Below the pieces are notes generated by a model, which was not told the DNA's origin, made no database searches, and saw only the letters and a program-made list of their open reading frames with translations. A stretch of 54,521 bases of DNA from JBCCIM01 sp045106435 (GTDB lineage: Bacteria > Bacteroidota > Rhodothermia > Rhodothermales > JAHQVL01), in assembly GCA_045106435.1 (NCBI GenBank), contig JBGCEN010000110.1:1-54521 (forward strand), given 5' to 3'. The position numbers and the translations under genes are program-made. Positions 1 through 9,800 of the stretch are shown here, in pieces; the stretch's first letter is position 1; each line of letters opens with the position of its first letter.

Positions 1-288
1 GAGCTTTTGGGCTGAGCCCTGAAATGTACCGTCCAGTAAATCTTTTACGATCCCCTGCTCTGCTTCCTCTTCTGTAACCGCTGCGATGTAGACATGCGCC
101 TTGGCCGAACTATCTCTTGTCACCAGACCTTTTTTGTACATGATCTGCATGAACTTTAACACAGTTGTGTAGCCTGAACTTTGTGTGTTGCTCAAGTCAT
201 CATAAACCTCACGTACCGTACTCGCGCCCTTTTTCCAAAGGACCCTCAGAATAGCAAGCTCGGCGTTGGTTGGTTTTGATATAGACAT
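1..288 (-). CDS. BlaI/MecI/CopY-family transcriptional repressor (C-terminus cut by window edge)
   Basis: The frame starts at an ATG at 286-288 and stays open to base 1, giving 96 visible residues that begin MSISKPTNAELAILRVLW. This is the typical opening of the winged-helix BlaI/MecI family: a 'T.AEL.IL..LW' first helix, then a recognition-helix region with GYTTVLKFMQIM, then the 'KGLVTR' wing. Members are dimeric repressors, usually released by proteolysis through a BlaR1/MecR1-type membrane metalloprotease encoded next door. Any such partner would lie off the left edge. Two perfect dyads sit just upstream of the start (315-332 and 339-354), as expected for autoregulation. The family call is firm; the target genes are unknown. 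Confidence 0.9.
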   Translation of the reverse strand, partial: MSISKPTNAELAILRVLWKKGASTVREVYDDLSNTQSSGYTTVLKFMQIMYKKGLVTRDSSAKAHVYIAAVTEEEAEQGIVKDLLDGTFQGSAQKL

Positions 289-314
289 CTTTAGATCTTG
301 TAAGATAATGCAAT

Positions 315-332
315 CTACGAATCGGTTCGTAG
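315..332. promoter_or_regulatory. Operator-like dyad 1 upstream of the BlaI-type repressor
   Basis: The sequence is CTACGAA-TCGG-TTCGTAG, a perfect 7-bp inverted repeat with a 4-base spacer, 27 bases upstream of the repressor start. It shares the core TACGAA/TTCGTA with the second dyad at 339-354. BlaI-family dimers bind this kind of short dyad, so autoregulation is the natural inference. Binding is not demonstrated. Confidence 0.7.
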
Positions 333-338
333 GAAATA

Positions 339-354
339 TACGAACTTATTCGTA
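339..354. promoter_or_regulatory. Operator-like dyad 2 upstream of the BlaI-type repressor
   Basis: The sequence is TACGAA-CTTA-TTCGTA, a perfect 6-bp inverted repeat with the same 4-base spacer as dyad 1; the two dyad centres are 23 bp apart. Read on the minus strand, TATATTTC lies between the dyads (333-340). It resembles the Bacteroidota -7 element TAnnTTTG, so two bound dimers would flank or cover the promoter. Confidence 0.65.
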
Positions 355-424
355 GATGTCAAGTTTTTTCTGCATTTAGATTTCTAGTACTTTGGTAAGC
401 CAACAATGACGACTTAACAGATCG

Positions 425-727
425 TCATCTTGAGCCTGTCGTAAAGCCTGTCCTGAACTTGATTGGGGAATCTCTCGAAATACAATAAAATAGTCTTTGA
501 TTAACGCAAAGGCATGTAACTGTGATTCGTGGGATCCTTCGACTTCGCTCAGGATGACGACTACCCGTCATTATAAACTTGTCAAAGCACTAAGTACAAA
601 CACAGTTAAAGCGTTGGCTAATGTCATGCTGAACATCGTGAAGAATCTTTGTAAAACGCTGCCAAACAGGTATTCTTTAAACGATTGCGCTTCGCAAAGA
701 TACTTCGCTTCGCTCAGCATGACATGA
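425..727. repeat. Cluster of intergenic inverted repeats
   Basis: The 591 bases between the repressor start and ettA hold no convincing gene. From 425 they contain two pairs of inverted sequences. 'GTCATCTTGAGCC...' near 425-475 faces 'GGATCCTTCGACTTCGCTC...' at 532-558. 'GTCATGCTGAACATCGTG...' at about 623-653 faces 'CTTCGCTTCGCTCAGCATG...' at 700-725. The same family recurs at 19916-20010. These look like the short dispersed repeats scattered between genes in Bacteroidota-type genomes. A 76-codon frame across them (497-727) is a by-product of the repeats. Confidence 0.6.
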
Positions 728-879
728 CAGGGTACTTGTGCTTGTACTTAGAGTCCTAATGATTTTGCAGGAAAACGTGCCAATGACCAGCACAAGGCCC
801 GACATAAAAAAAGGCCGGCACTCCTGCCCTTTATGTGCGTATGAGGGCCAATCAATTCCATTTAAACGACCTCGGATCC

Positions 880-2553
880 GTGAGCGATAACAAGATTATT
901 TTTTCGATGCTCCGCGTGGGCAAGATTCATAAGCCAAACAAGCAGGTACTGAAAGATATCAGCCTGTCGTTCTTTTATGGTGCCAAAATTGGCGTTTTAG
1001 GTCTGAATGGTGCGGGTAAAAGTACACTGCTGCGCATCATCGCCGGCATCGACAAAGACTACATTGGTACGATCGATGCAAATAAAAACATCACGTTTGG
1101 CTATCTGCCGCAGGAGCCCGAATTGGATCCAGAGAAAACGGTAAAAGAGCTGATCGAGGAAGGCGCTGGCGAGGCTGTGGAATTGGTTAAAGCCTATGAG
1201 GCCATCAGTGCAAAATTTGCGGAACCTGATGCAGACTTCGAAGCCCTTATGGCCGAGCAAGCCAAGCTCCAGGAGAAAATTGACCACATGAATGCGTGGG
1301 ATATCGACAGCAAGCTGGAAATGGCCATGGGCGCGTTAAGGTGTCCACCGCCAGATACCAAAGCCGGCGTACTGTCAGGCGGGGAACGCCGGCGCGTGGC
1401 CTTATCGCAGTTGCTCATGAAAGAACCGGATGTATTGCTACTGGATGAGCCTACAAACCATCTCGATGCAGAATCTGTGGGTTGGCTGGAGCAGCATCTT
1501 GCGCGTTATCCCGGGACCGTCATCGCTGTAACGCATGATCGTTACTTCCTTGACAATGTAGCCGGCTGGATTCTGGAATTAGACCGTGGCTCTGGCATTC
1601 CATTCGAAGGCAACTACTCTTCCTGGCTAGAACAAAAACACGCACGCCTCAAGCTTGAGGAAAAACAGGCAGATAAAAAGCAGAAGGTCCTGGAACGCGA
1701 ACTTGAGTGGATTAGAACATCTCCCAAAGGCCGGCACGCCAAGAGCAAAGCGCGTATTTCTGCCTACGAAAAGATGGTCGAAGACCAGCAAGACAAACGT
1801 AATGAGGACATTGAGATCCCAATTCCTCCGGGTCCACGCCTCGGGAATACAGTGATTGAAGCAAAGAATGTCTCGAAAGCTTTCGACGAAAAACTGTTGT
1901 TTGAGAACCTGACCTTTGCGTTGCCCCCAGGCGGTATCATCGGGATTATCGGGCCAAACGGTGCCGGTAAGACAACCCTCTTCAAAATGATTACCGACCA
2001 GGAATCACCCGACACCGGGGATTTCAGAATTGGCGAAACCGTCAAACTCGGATATGTTGATCAAAATCGTCCGCTTGATAGCTCAAAAACCGTATGGGAA
2101 GAAATCACAGGCGGTATGGAGTTCGTGCAGGTTGGCAATAGAGAATTGAACTCTCGCGCTTATACCGGCCGCTTTAACTTTAACGGTTCAGACCAGCAGA
2201 AACGCGTAGACCAGCTGTCTGGTGGGGAAAGAAACAGGGTACATCTAGCCAAAACATTGAAAGAAGGCGCGAATGTCTTACTCCTTGATGAGCCTACAAA
2301 CGATCTGGATATTAACACGCTAAGGGCACTCGAAGAAGCGCTTCAGAATTTCGCCGGCTGTGCAGTTGTCATTTCGCATGATCGCTGGTTCCTTGATCGC
2401 GTTGCAACCCATATCCTCGCATTCGAAGGCAACAGCGAGGTCATTTGGTTCGATGGCAACTATTCTCAATATGAAGAGAACCGCAAGAAGAGACTCGGCA
2501 TAGACGCAGACCGCCCCGAAAGAATCAAATACAAAAAACTTGTAAGGAATTAG
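880..2553 (+). CDS. ettA: Energy-dependent translational throttle protein EttA (ABC-F ATPase)
   Basis: EttA is a cytosolic ABC-F protein that binds the ribosomal E site and gates the first elongation step according to ATP/ADP level. The protein has two nucleotide-binding domains. The first carries GLNGAGKST and LSGGERRRVAL, then LLLDEPTNHLD. The second carries GPNGAGKTT and LSGGERNRVHL, then LLLDEPTNDLD. A basic linker between them contains ELEWIRTSPKGRHAKSKAR, typical of EttA. I prefer the GTG at 880, giving 557 residues starting (M)SDNKIIFSMLRVGK. This matches the length and N-terminus of E. coli EttA. The frame is open further upstream to a GTG at 835. Expressed alone. Confidence 0.95.
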   Translation: MSDNKIIFSMLRVGKIHKPNKQVLKDISLSFFYGAKIGVLGLNGAGKSTLLRIIAGIDKDYIGTIDANKNITFGYLPQEPELDPEKTVKELIEEGAGEAVELVKAYEAISAKFAEPDADFEALMAEQAKLQEKIDHMNAWDIDSKLEMAMGALRCPPPDTKAGVLSGGERRRVALSQLLMKEPDVLLLDEPTNHLDAESVGWLEQHLARYPGTVIAVTHDRYFLDNVAGWILELDRGSGIPFEGNYSSWLEQKHARLKLEEKQADKKQKVLERELEWIRTSPKGRHAKSKARISAYEKMVEDQQDKRNEDIEIPIPPGPRLGNTVIEAKNVSKAFDEKLLFENLTFALPPGGIIGIIGPNGAGKTTLFKMITDQESPDTGDFRIGETVKLGYVDQNRPLDSSKTVWEEITGGMEFVQVGNRELNSRAYTGRFNFNGSDQQKRVDQLSGGERNRVHLAKTLKEGANVLLLDEPTNDLDINTLRALEEALQNFAGCAVVISHDRWFLDRVATHILAFEGNSEVIWFDGNYSQYEENRKKRLGIDADRPERIKYKKLVRN

Positions 2554-2639
2554 GGTTCTGGGTTCTGGATTCTTTAAGGAAGAAAACCAGGTTCAAACCC
2601 CAAACACCCTTTTACCTTTTGAATTTTACCTTTTAACTT
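2554..2639. repeat. Low-complexity intergenic tract
   Basis: The tract starts with 'gggttctgggttctggattc', an imperfect tandem of about 8-9 bases, and ends with two copies of a 'TTTTACCTTTTgaA'-like motif. Related 'gggttctgtgttca' repeats occur at 39856-39905 after another plus-strand gene. No clear rho-independent terminator is visible. Confidence 0.5.
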
Positions 2640-2912
2640 TCAAAGACACCCCTTGCCTGTGTCCGGGTCGATCTTGCAGGAATCAGACTGCATTTCTCTC
2701 TGGAGCACGAGTTCTTTGTTGAGCACAGCGAGGAAGATATTGATAGCCTCTTGATTTGCGAACGCCTTTTTCCCCTCTACCAGCCGCGGAATTGGTTCTT
2801 GTGACTCCTTTTCATCGATCCAGTGTATTTTATGTGCAACCACCATGGCCTGAAGTTTTTCAACAACTTCATCACTAAACGCACAGTTCTGCCCCCTGTA
2901 AAACTCGATCAT
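2640..2912 (-). CDS. Small glutaredoxin/thioredoxin-fold protein with a CxxS motif
   Basis: The 90-residue protein begins MIEFYRGQNCAFSDEVVEKL. C10-A-F-S13 sits where the CxxC/CxxS redox motif of glutaredoxins lies, at the start of the first long helix. 'EPIPRLVEGKKAF' (about 40-52) looks like the cis-proline loop and following strand of that fold. The length suits a minimal glutaredoxin domain with a C-terminal tail containing two more cysteines (about residues 79 and 89). The CxxS form suggests monothiol chemistry. The protein is divergent, so I hold the fold call at moderate confidence. It converges on ettA and has its own upstream region. Confidence 0.6.
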   Translation of the reverse strand: MIEFYRGQNCAFSDEVVEKLQAMVVAHKIHWIDEKESQEPIPRLVEGKKAFANQEAINIFLAVLNKELVLQREMQSDSCKIDPDTGKGCL

Positions 2913-3055
2913 ACAATTAAGGATACTGTTTTCATATCCAAAGATACCTAATAGATTTTGCTATAGGTTTCTCTTAAATACCTTATATTCAAAAGCGTAC
3001 TTCCAGTGTCTTTGCAGACCAGAAGACCTAGATACATTTACCAGCACTTCAACTT

Positions 3056-3463
3056 ATGTCTATCGAGGCCCCCTCTGTTCCTTTCACGACCGAAACTTAT
3101 GAAGGTTTTGCGACCACAGAAGGTCTGCTTAGTCGAGAAGAAAACACGCTCATCCTCGAATTCAAGACAAAAGATAGTTTTGTTGGCTTGATTCAGTCTG
3201 AGGTTAAACGAGTCGAAATACCGCTCGCAATCCTCACTGGATTTGAATTCAAAAGTAAGCTATTAAGCAACAAGATTTTGATTCGCTCTAATAGTTTACA
3301 AACACTCGATAGCATTCCAGGTAGCAAACAGGGAATGGTCACGCTGAAAATTCGGCGTACAGACAAGGAAACTGCAGCTGCCTTAGCCTCAAATATATCC
3401 CTCTACATTTCCGAGAGCCGTCTCAAACGGTTGGACGAAGAGTTGAATAAACTAGAAGAGTAG
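3056..3463 (+). CDS. Hypothetical protein, possible bacterial PH-like domain
   Basis: 135 residues with no signal peptide or membrane segment, so probably cytoplasmic. The body (about 15-115) alternates short beta strands: 'GLLSREENTLILEFKT', 'VEIPLAILTGFEFKSK', 'KILIRSNSL', 'GMVTLKIRR'. An amphipathic helix follows from about residue 103 to the end (KETAAALASNISLYI..., then RLKRLDEELNKLEE). Seven strands plus one helix is the outline of a PH-like domain. No catalytic motif is seen and I do not assign a function. The gene stands alone, 110 bases before the CheB/CheR-like gene. Confidence 0.55.
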   Translation: MSIEAPSVPFTTETYEGFATTEGLLSREENTLILEFKTKDSFVGLIQSEVKRVEIPLAILTGFEFKSKLLSNKILIRSNSLQTLDSIPGSKQGMVTLKIRRTDKETAAALASNISLYISESRLKRLDEELNKLEE

Positions 3464-3572
3464 TCCCCTCCTGCTGTTCAGCCCCTTTCTTTTTAGCCCC
3501 TCAGCGAAAGCATTGACCCGTTTTACCTTCTGGTTACGATAAACGTAACCCAGACCTGGCCAATTTGCTACA

Positions 3573-6500
3573 ATGATGCTCAGAAGAAACTTCCAGAAAA
3601 AAACCTCTCAGGCTGAAATAGATACATCGCCGGCCGATCAGAACGGCGCACCTATTGAACATGCGGTATCTAAAAATCCTTTCAAAAAATCTTCAGCCAA
3701 AAACACCCAGATCAAACAAGGCTCAGCTATCAAGAAAGAAAAAAACAAGCGTCCGTTCATCCTGACTGTTACCGTAAGCGAAGACAGCATTGACGCCTTT
3801 AATCAAAGTCTGCAATCTCTGCAAGCAGATCAACCGCTCTCACTTGTTGTTTTTCCAACGCCAGGATTAAAACCAGAAACGTTAAAAGGACAACTGTCTG
3901 CACCAGAGCATTTCACAACAAGCATTGTTGAGAAGGCAACATCTATTTCTGCACAACACATTTATCTGATCCAGCCGGCAAAATATGTTGCAATCGAGAA
4001 CGAAAAGTTAACGCTCATCGAGCAACCCGACAGGACAATTTCTCCGGTTGAGACTTTTCTTACATCTGTTGCACCCGTTGAAAAATCCAGGTCCATCGTT
4101 CTCCTGTTCACACCCTGGATCGCTCCTTATCTGGAAGGGTTAAAACTGGTACGTCAGGAAAACGGATTGGTCCTGCATTTAAATTACTCTGCCCATGCCT
4201 CTGTTGAGGTGGAGGCCTCTGTGATCTCGTTGCTTATCGACGGATCTGTGACGGCGCGAGAAATGGCTGAGCGTGTAAATGCATACACTGACTCAACCAA
4301 TGAAAGCCTTTCTTCAGGCCTTTCGTTGCAACAAGAGGACATCCAAAGCCTGGAGAACATTTATGTAGCCCTGCACAAATCTACAGGGATCAAGTGTTCT
4401 GATTTTGACCTGATTTTTATTCTTCAGCACATCCAGCAACGGCTTAATGTGCACGGAAAGCCTAGTATTACTGCGTATGCAGAGTACATTAATGATAATT
4501 ATCAGGAGATCTGGTTACTCGCCCGACGCCTGTCTCTAAATGTAACCGGCTTCTTTTACGAGCGATCAACCATGCAGATGATCGCCCAGGACATTATTCC
4601 TGAATTACTGGAAAACAAAAATACTGAGGTCATTCGCAGTTGGGTGCCGGCTTGTTCTACAGGAGAAGAAGCGTTGTCGCTCGCAATTTTACTCAATGAT
4701 TTTGCGACCAACCTCCCCCAGGCGCCAAAAATGCAGGTCATCGGCACGGAGATAGATGACAAAATTTTACAGAGCGGCCGGCGGGCGCAATACATACAGA
4801 ATAGCTTGCATGCGATTCCCCAAGGCTTCAGGGATACCTACTTTGAACCACATCACGATAGATTTCTTTTTAGCCGGCAGTTGCTGCAAAATGTGCATTT
4901 TGCCAAACATGAGCTATCCAGCACTTCTCCATACGCAAATCTGAATCTTATCTATTATCGAGGCCACCTGAACAAGCTGAAAAAAGAAGTTCAGCATAAG
5001 GTGCTCAAAAATCTGCATGCTGCGCTGGACCCCAATGGCTACCTGGTGATTGGCAAAGATGATCATATTGGATCTGACGTGACGTGCTTTGCTCCTGTGG
5101 ATCGACAGGGCATAGTGTACAAGCCCGTCAAAAAGCAGAAGAAAGCGGCTCAATCACATCATAAAGTAAGCCTTTTCAGAAAACAGGATCTACAAACCGG
5201 TATTGCAACCGAGTCGGTTAAAACAACGGCAACTACGCAAGTTGGCCAGTTACACCGTGATTTACTTTTGCAAATTCAAAATCCCGTGAGCCTGATCGTA
5301 AAGGCTGACTTTTCTATAATTGATCAGTGTGGCAATGTAGGCTTGTTCATAGCCTGGCCAAACAATGGCAAAACTGCCAACCTGTTGTCCGCTTTTCCCG
5401 AAGAGGTTCAGCAAGATTTAAAAGATGCTGTACAGCAAGCGATTAGCATACAAAAAGCCCTAAAATCAAAAGCAATTACGCCGGAGAAGAAAGGCATACT
5501 CAAAAGCTTTTTACTCCATGTTCGTCCACTGGATCTACCCGGCACTTCAGAACCGCTTGTGCAGGTCATGTTTATTGAGCCTGACAAAGCAATAGAAGGT
5601 CCTGGCTTGTCAACTACGCTCAAAGGGCAGCCGCTTAACACCATTGTGAACAAGTTGGAGGCTGATCTCCGGCACTCAAAAGACCGGCTGCACACCTTAA
5701 CCCGGCAACTGCAAGAGTCGCGCGCCAAAAACGAAAAGCAGGGAAAAGCGCAGTCTGTACAAAAAGAATCGGCACAAAAAGAACCGGCGCAAAATGAGTC
5801 TGACCAAAGAGAGCCAACACCTGCAGAGCCATTTCAAGTACATCCTGAACCAAACGAGCAGTTACAACCTAAAGTTGTAAACAAGTTAAAACAGCAAAAT
5901 GGTGAACTAAAAACTACCAACAAGGAGCTACTCGCGTTAAATCGGGATTTGGTCCGACGCATAGAAGAATTAAGGAAGCGTACACATCAGGTTGAAGCAG
6001 CACAGATCGCTGTAGCAGAAGAGGCCGCTGAGCAGGTAGCAAAAACCAGTATTGCGTTCTCTCCGGTTGATGGCGCCGTGTCCTCTCTCCTTTCTCAGCA
6101 AATCTTGAAAATATCGACCAACAGACATGAAATAAGAACAGCCCTTACTTCTATTATGGGGTTTGCAGACTTGCTGGCTGATCGTATGGTCGATGCAGAC
6201 AACAAAGAACTGGCAAGATACATCAGCAAAGCAGGAAATCGGCTTTCTGACAGCCTGGCCGATTTATTGGAAGGCGATTTTGAAGAGTTTGAAGTATTTG
6301 ATCAGCCACAAAAAGAAGAACCTGCAATTGAAGAATCTTCCTTGTCAGATCGACTCCTCGTGGTAGAGGATAGTGATGCTACGCGCCGGCTGCTGTCTCT
6401 CGTCCTCAGTGATCGCTTTGAGTGCGAACTGGCTGCAGACGCAACTGAAGCCATCGAAAAAGCTCAAAAAGAGCGATTTAAGGCGGTATTAATGGACATT

Positions 6501-6722
6501 AATCTCGGTACCGGCCAATCTGGTGTTGATGTCCTTCAGCAACTCAGAGAAACAACGCGTTATCAGCGCGTACCGTTCATGGCCGTAACAGCTATGGCAT
6601 CTCCTAGAGATGAATCATTGCTGAGAAGGAAAGGATTTAATGCCTATCTAGCCAAGCCATTCCAGAAATCCAAACTACTCTCCACATTGGATCAAATGTT
6701 AGCAGAAAACACGGCTGTTTAA
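3573..6722 (+). CDS. Multidomain CheB-like/CheR-like signalling scaffold with HisKA remnant and receiver domain
   Basis: 1049 residues. Residues 60-240 resemble a CheB methylesterase but lack a visible Ser-His-Asp triad. Residues 260-520 are a CheR-type methyltransferase fold: NVTGFFYE, then the SAM loop VPACSTGEEALSLAI (358-372) and GTEIDD (391-396). The usual 'CRN' motif is replaced by YRGHLN (462-467). A PAS-like segment follows (about 560-670), then coiled coil with Gln/Glu-rich repeats (690-815). The HisKA-like helix has H852 in RHEIRTALTS and no ATP-binding domain after it. A complete receiver domain closes the protein (about 926-1045: E932/D933, D975, T1006, K1028). CheB–CheR–PAS–kinase fusions are known; this one appears degenerate and kinase-less. 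It may be a phosphorylation-responsive scaffold. Confidence 0.8.
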   Translation: MMLRRNFQKKTSQAEIDTSPADQNGAPIEHAVSKNPFKKSSAKNTQIKQGSAIKKEKNKRPFILTVTVSEDSIDAFNQSLQSLQADQPLSLVVFPTPGLKPETLKGQLSAPEHFTTSIVEKATSISAQHIYLIQPAKYVAIENEKLTLIEQPDRTISPVETFLTSVAPVEKSRSIVLLFTPWIAPYLEGLKLVRQENGLVLHLNYSAHASVEVEASVISLLIDGSVTAREMAERVNAYTDSTNESLSSGLSLQQEDIQSLENIYVALHKSTGIKCSDFDLIFILQHIQQRLNVHGKPSITAYAEYINDNYQEIWLLARRLSLNVTGFFYERSTMQMIAQDIIPELLENKNTEVIRSWVPACSTGEEALSLAILLNDFATNLPQAPKMQVIGTEIDDKILQSGRRAQYIQNSLHAIPQGFRDTYFEPHHDRFLFSRQLLQNVHFAKHELSSTSPYANLNLIYYRGHLNKLKKEVQHKVLKNLHAALDPNGYLVIGKDDHIGSDVTCFAPVDRQGIVYKPVKKQKKAAQSHHKVSLFRKQDLQTGIATESVKTTATTQVGQLHRDLLLQIQNPVSLIVKADFSIIDQCGNVGLFIAWPNNGKTANLLSAFPEEVQQDLKDAVQQAISIQKALKSKAITPEKKGILKSFLLHVRPLDLPGTSEPLVQVMFIEPDKAIEGPGLSTTLKGQPLNTIVNKLEADLRHSKDRLHTLTRQLQESRAKNEKQGKAQSVQKESAQKEPAQNESDQREPTPAEPFQVHPEPNEQLQPKVVNKLKQQNGELKTTNKELLALNRDLVRRIEELRKRTHQVEAAQIAVAEEAAEQVAKTSIAFSPVDGAVSSLLSQQILKISTNRHEIRTALTSIMGFADLLADRMVDADNKELARYISKAGNRLSDSLADLLEGDFEEFEVFDQPQKEEPAIEESSLSDRLLVVEDSDATRRLLSLVLSDRFECELAADATEAIEKAQKERFKAVLMDINLGTGQSGVDVLQQLRETTRYQRVPFMAVTAMASPRDESLLRRKGFNAYLAKPFQKSKLLSTLDQMLAENTAV
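5757..5831 (+). repeat. In-frame 15-bp repeats (5-residue units) in the CheB/CheR-like gene
   Basis: Residues 729-753 are five successive pentapeptides: VQKES, AQKEP, AQNES, DQREP, TPAEP. The first units are also similar in DNA (caaaaagaatcggca / caaaaagaaccggcg), so they arose by recent tandem duplication and not by protein-level convergence. They lie in a linker between coiled-coil segments. Confidence 0.75.
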
Positions 6723-6889
6723 TGGGTACGATAAGTACGAAGGAGACATGGAGTACAAATGGGGCCACTGATTCCTTCTATTCGTCCTAAACATCATTGA
6801 ATTCTCATGCGCAAATTCCATATTTTACGCATGAGACAAGCATGTACCTCATAGCGTACGCTGCTACCCAACCATTCCTCCCCTAGACA

Positions 6890-9800
6890 ATGATGCAGCT
6901 TCCCCATTGGCTGAAAGCGTCCTTTTTTATCGTATGCGCCTCTCTTGCGATCCTTGCATTTTCCGCTACTGAACGCCCTTTCCAAGAGAAAACAGGCAAA
7001 GAAGCTGATGATGATCCGCTCAATTCCTTTGAGCTTGCAGAAGGATTCCAGATAGAACTCGTTGCCAGTGAGCCACTCCTCGCAGACCCTGTGGCTATGG
7101 AGGTTGACGAAAACGGCACCATCTACGTTGCTGAGATGCCGGGCTATCCGCTCGATGTTAGTGGAAAAGGAAGAATCCGCATCCTTAAAGACACCAATGG
7201 AGATGGCGCCATCGACGAAAGCCATATTTTTGCAGACAATATCGTGCTACCCACGGGATTAATGCGATGGAAAAACGGACTGCTGGTTACTTCACCGCCT
7301 GATGTATTGTATTTGGAAGATACTGACAAGGATGGTATTGCTGAAACCAGAGTGGTCATACTAACTGGCTTTGCACGGTCAAATCCACAGCACAACTTCA
7401 ACAAACCTGTTTATGGGCTCGATAACTGGATCTATGTAGCCAACAATGGAATTATCTGGACATCCGCTTACAAAGATCAGTTTGGTGGACGAGGCGAAGA
7501 AGTCCACTATCCAGCACAACCCGAATCCCCCAGACTGGGCGCCAATGCCAATGACCGAAATATCCGGTTTAAGCCAGATGCTTTTGCGTTGGAGTCCCTT
7601 GCCGGCAGATCGCAATTCGGACACACCTTCGATACCTACGGACATCATTTCCTGGTGAGCAATGCGACACCGCAATATCACGAGGTTATCGCGGCAAGAT
7701 ACCTTGAACGTAACCCTGCACTATCAACACGCATGGCCATGCAGTACACGCCGAAATACGGTCGCAATACTGCAATTTACCCCATCACCCGTGATCCTGA
7801 ACACCAGTTGCTGACTGATCGCGGTATGATTACCTCTGCTGCCGGCATAACATATTATCAGGGCGGCCTTTTCCCCGAGCCTTATCAGAATGTTACCTTC
7901 ATTGGTGAACCCGTGCATAACCTGGTGCATGTGCTTAAAGTAAACGAAAAAGGAGCTACGTTCGAGGCATCACGCGTGGAGGAACGCAAAGAATTTCTCG
8001 CTTCTACAGATGGTTGGTTCAGGCCTGTAAACTACTATGTAGGCCCTGATGGTGCACTTTATGTCATTGATTATTACAGGCAAATCGTAGAACATCCTGA
8101 ATGGATGGACGATGAGACCGCGAAATCTGGAAAGCTTAAAAATGGCACCGAAAGCGGCCGTATATACAGAATTACGCCGAAAGGAACGCCGCATGCAGAC
8201 TGGATGGGGGCACTAAACCTGGGATCTGCTTCTACAGAGACGTTGGTTTCACATTTACAATCTTCAAATCTATGGTGGCGTAAAACGGCGCAAAGACTGC
8301 TTGTAGATCATGGCAACATGAATGCCGTGCCTTTACTCCAGGAGCTACTCAAAACATCTGAAAGCGCAGAAGCCAGGTTACATGCCTTATGGACACTTGA
8401 AGGGCTGGACAAACTTGGACCAGATGATATCCGGGCCGGCCTGCAAGATGACGAAGCCGGCGTAAGAGAAAACGCCATCATACTCGCAGAACTCCACGCA
8501 AATAATCATCCCCAGCTATGGGATGCGCTCCTTTTAATGCAGGATGAACCCAATACGCGGGTTCGATTCCAGTTGCTCTGTACGCTGGGATACCTGGATA
8601 CGGATGAAAGCAAAGCACTTCGCCAGCACATTTTATCTCAGGATATTGAGGATCCATGGATTCAACTAGCCGCGCTCACGACGTACTCCCAAGTTGATTT
8701 TGCGCTACTTGAAGCCTTAATGCCTGTACTCACCACGAATGAATCCCCCGGCCGCGCCGGCTTCATCAAGCGAATTGCCTCATTGATTGCAGCCACAAAC
8801 AACACCGATCAACTAAATTCATTGGGAGAAATTGCGCTGAATACTCAAGAAGATCAGGAAAACAAAAGTAGTCAATGGTGGCAGCAATCCATCATTGAAG
8901 GCCTTGCAGCAGGATTACCACGCAATGCCCGATCAAACGCCGGGCTTGTTTCGCTTAGAAACAGCATCCTGACAAGATTCACAACAGAAACATCTACGGA
9001 GTCCCGGTCAGAACTTCTCAACGTGCTGGCTGCGCTTCCCACAAAAGAGGACCATGCGGTAGTACAAGCCGTTTCGATGGCAACCGAATTAGCTACAAAT
9101 GGATCTGTCCTCCCCAATCTTCGTGCACAGTCGATAGCGCTTGTAGCCTATTTTGCACCCGAGCAACATGCGAGTCTATTCAAGAAGCTTATTACTCCGG
9201 CTGAACCCAATCCCGTCCAGGAAGCGGCAATTCGGGCCTATGGAGATACCAAAGAAGCTGACATCACACAACTGTTGATAAACTCGTGGCCGGTATTAAC
9301 GCCAGATGTAAGAAATACGGCACTCGATGTATTAATGCGCAGTGATGCGCGCATGGTGGCCATTCTGGACGCCGTGGAAGCGGGTACAATTCAACCTTCA
9401 GCTATTGGTTGGGATCGCACGGTCAGATTAATGCGTGACACAGAGGGGGCTGTCAAGGAGAAAGCCCGTAGGCTACTCAGTGAGCCGGCTGGTGTACGCG
9501 ACCAGGTCGTTGCCTCATACTATGAGTCCCTTGCGCTAGACGGTGATCTTGACAATGGCGCAACGACATTTAAACGTGTGTGTAGTACCTGCCATCAAGT
9601 AGGTGGTGAGATGGGGACCGCATTTGGCCCCGATTTAGGTACTGTACGACACTGGTCGGCCAAGGCTTTGCTGGCTAAAGTGCTTAAACCGGAAAAAACC
9701 ATCGCAGACGGCTACGGATTGTGGTCCATCAAACTGCAAAACGACCAAACCGAAATAGGGCTCATTGCAACAGAATCACCCACTTCTATCCAGTTGCGCC

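Noticed and set aside
497..727. 76-codon open frame upstream of ettA
   Set aside because: It runs through inverted-repeat DNA and its composition reflects the repeats, not a protein family.
6794..7225. Minus-strand frame over the start of the propeller/cytochrome gene
   Set aside because: It overlaps the signal-peptide region of a well-supported gene and shows no family features.
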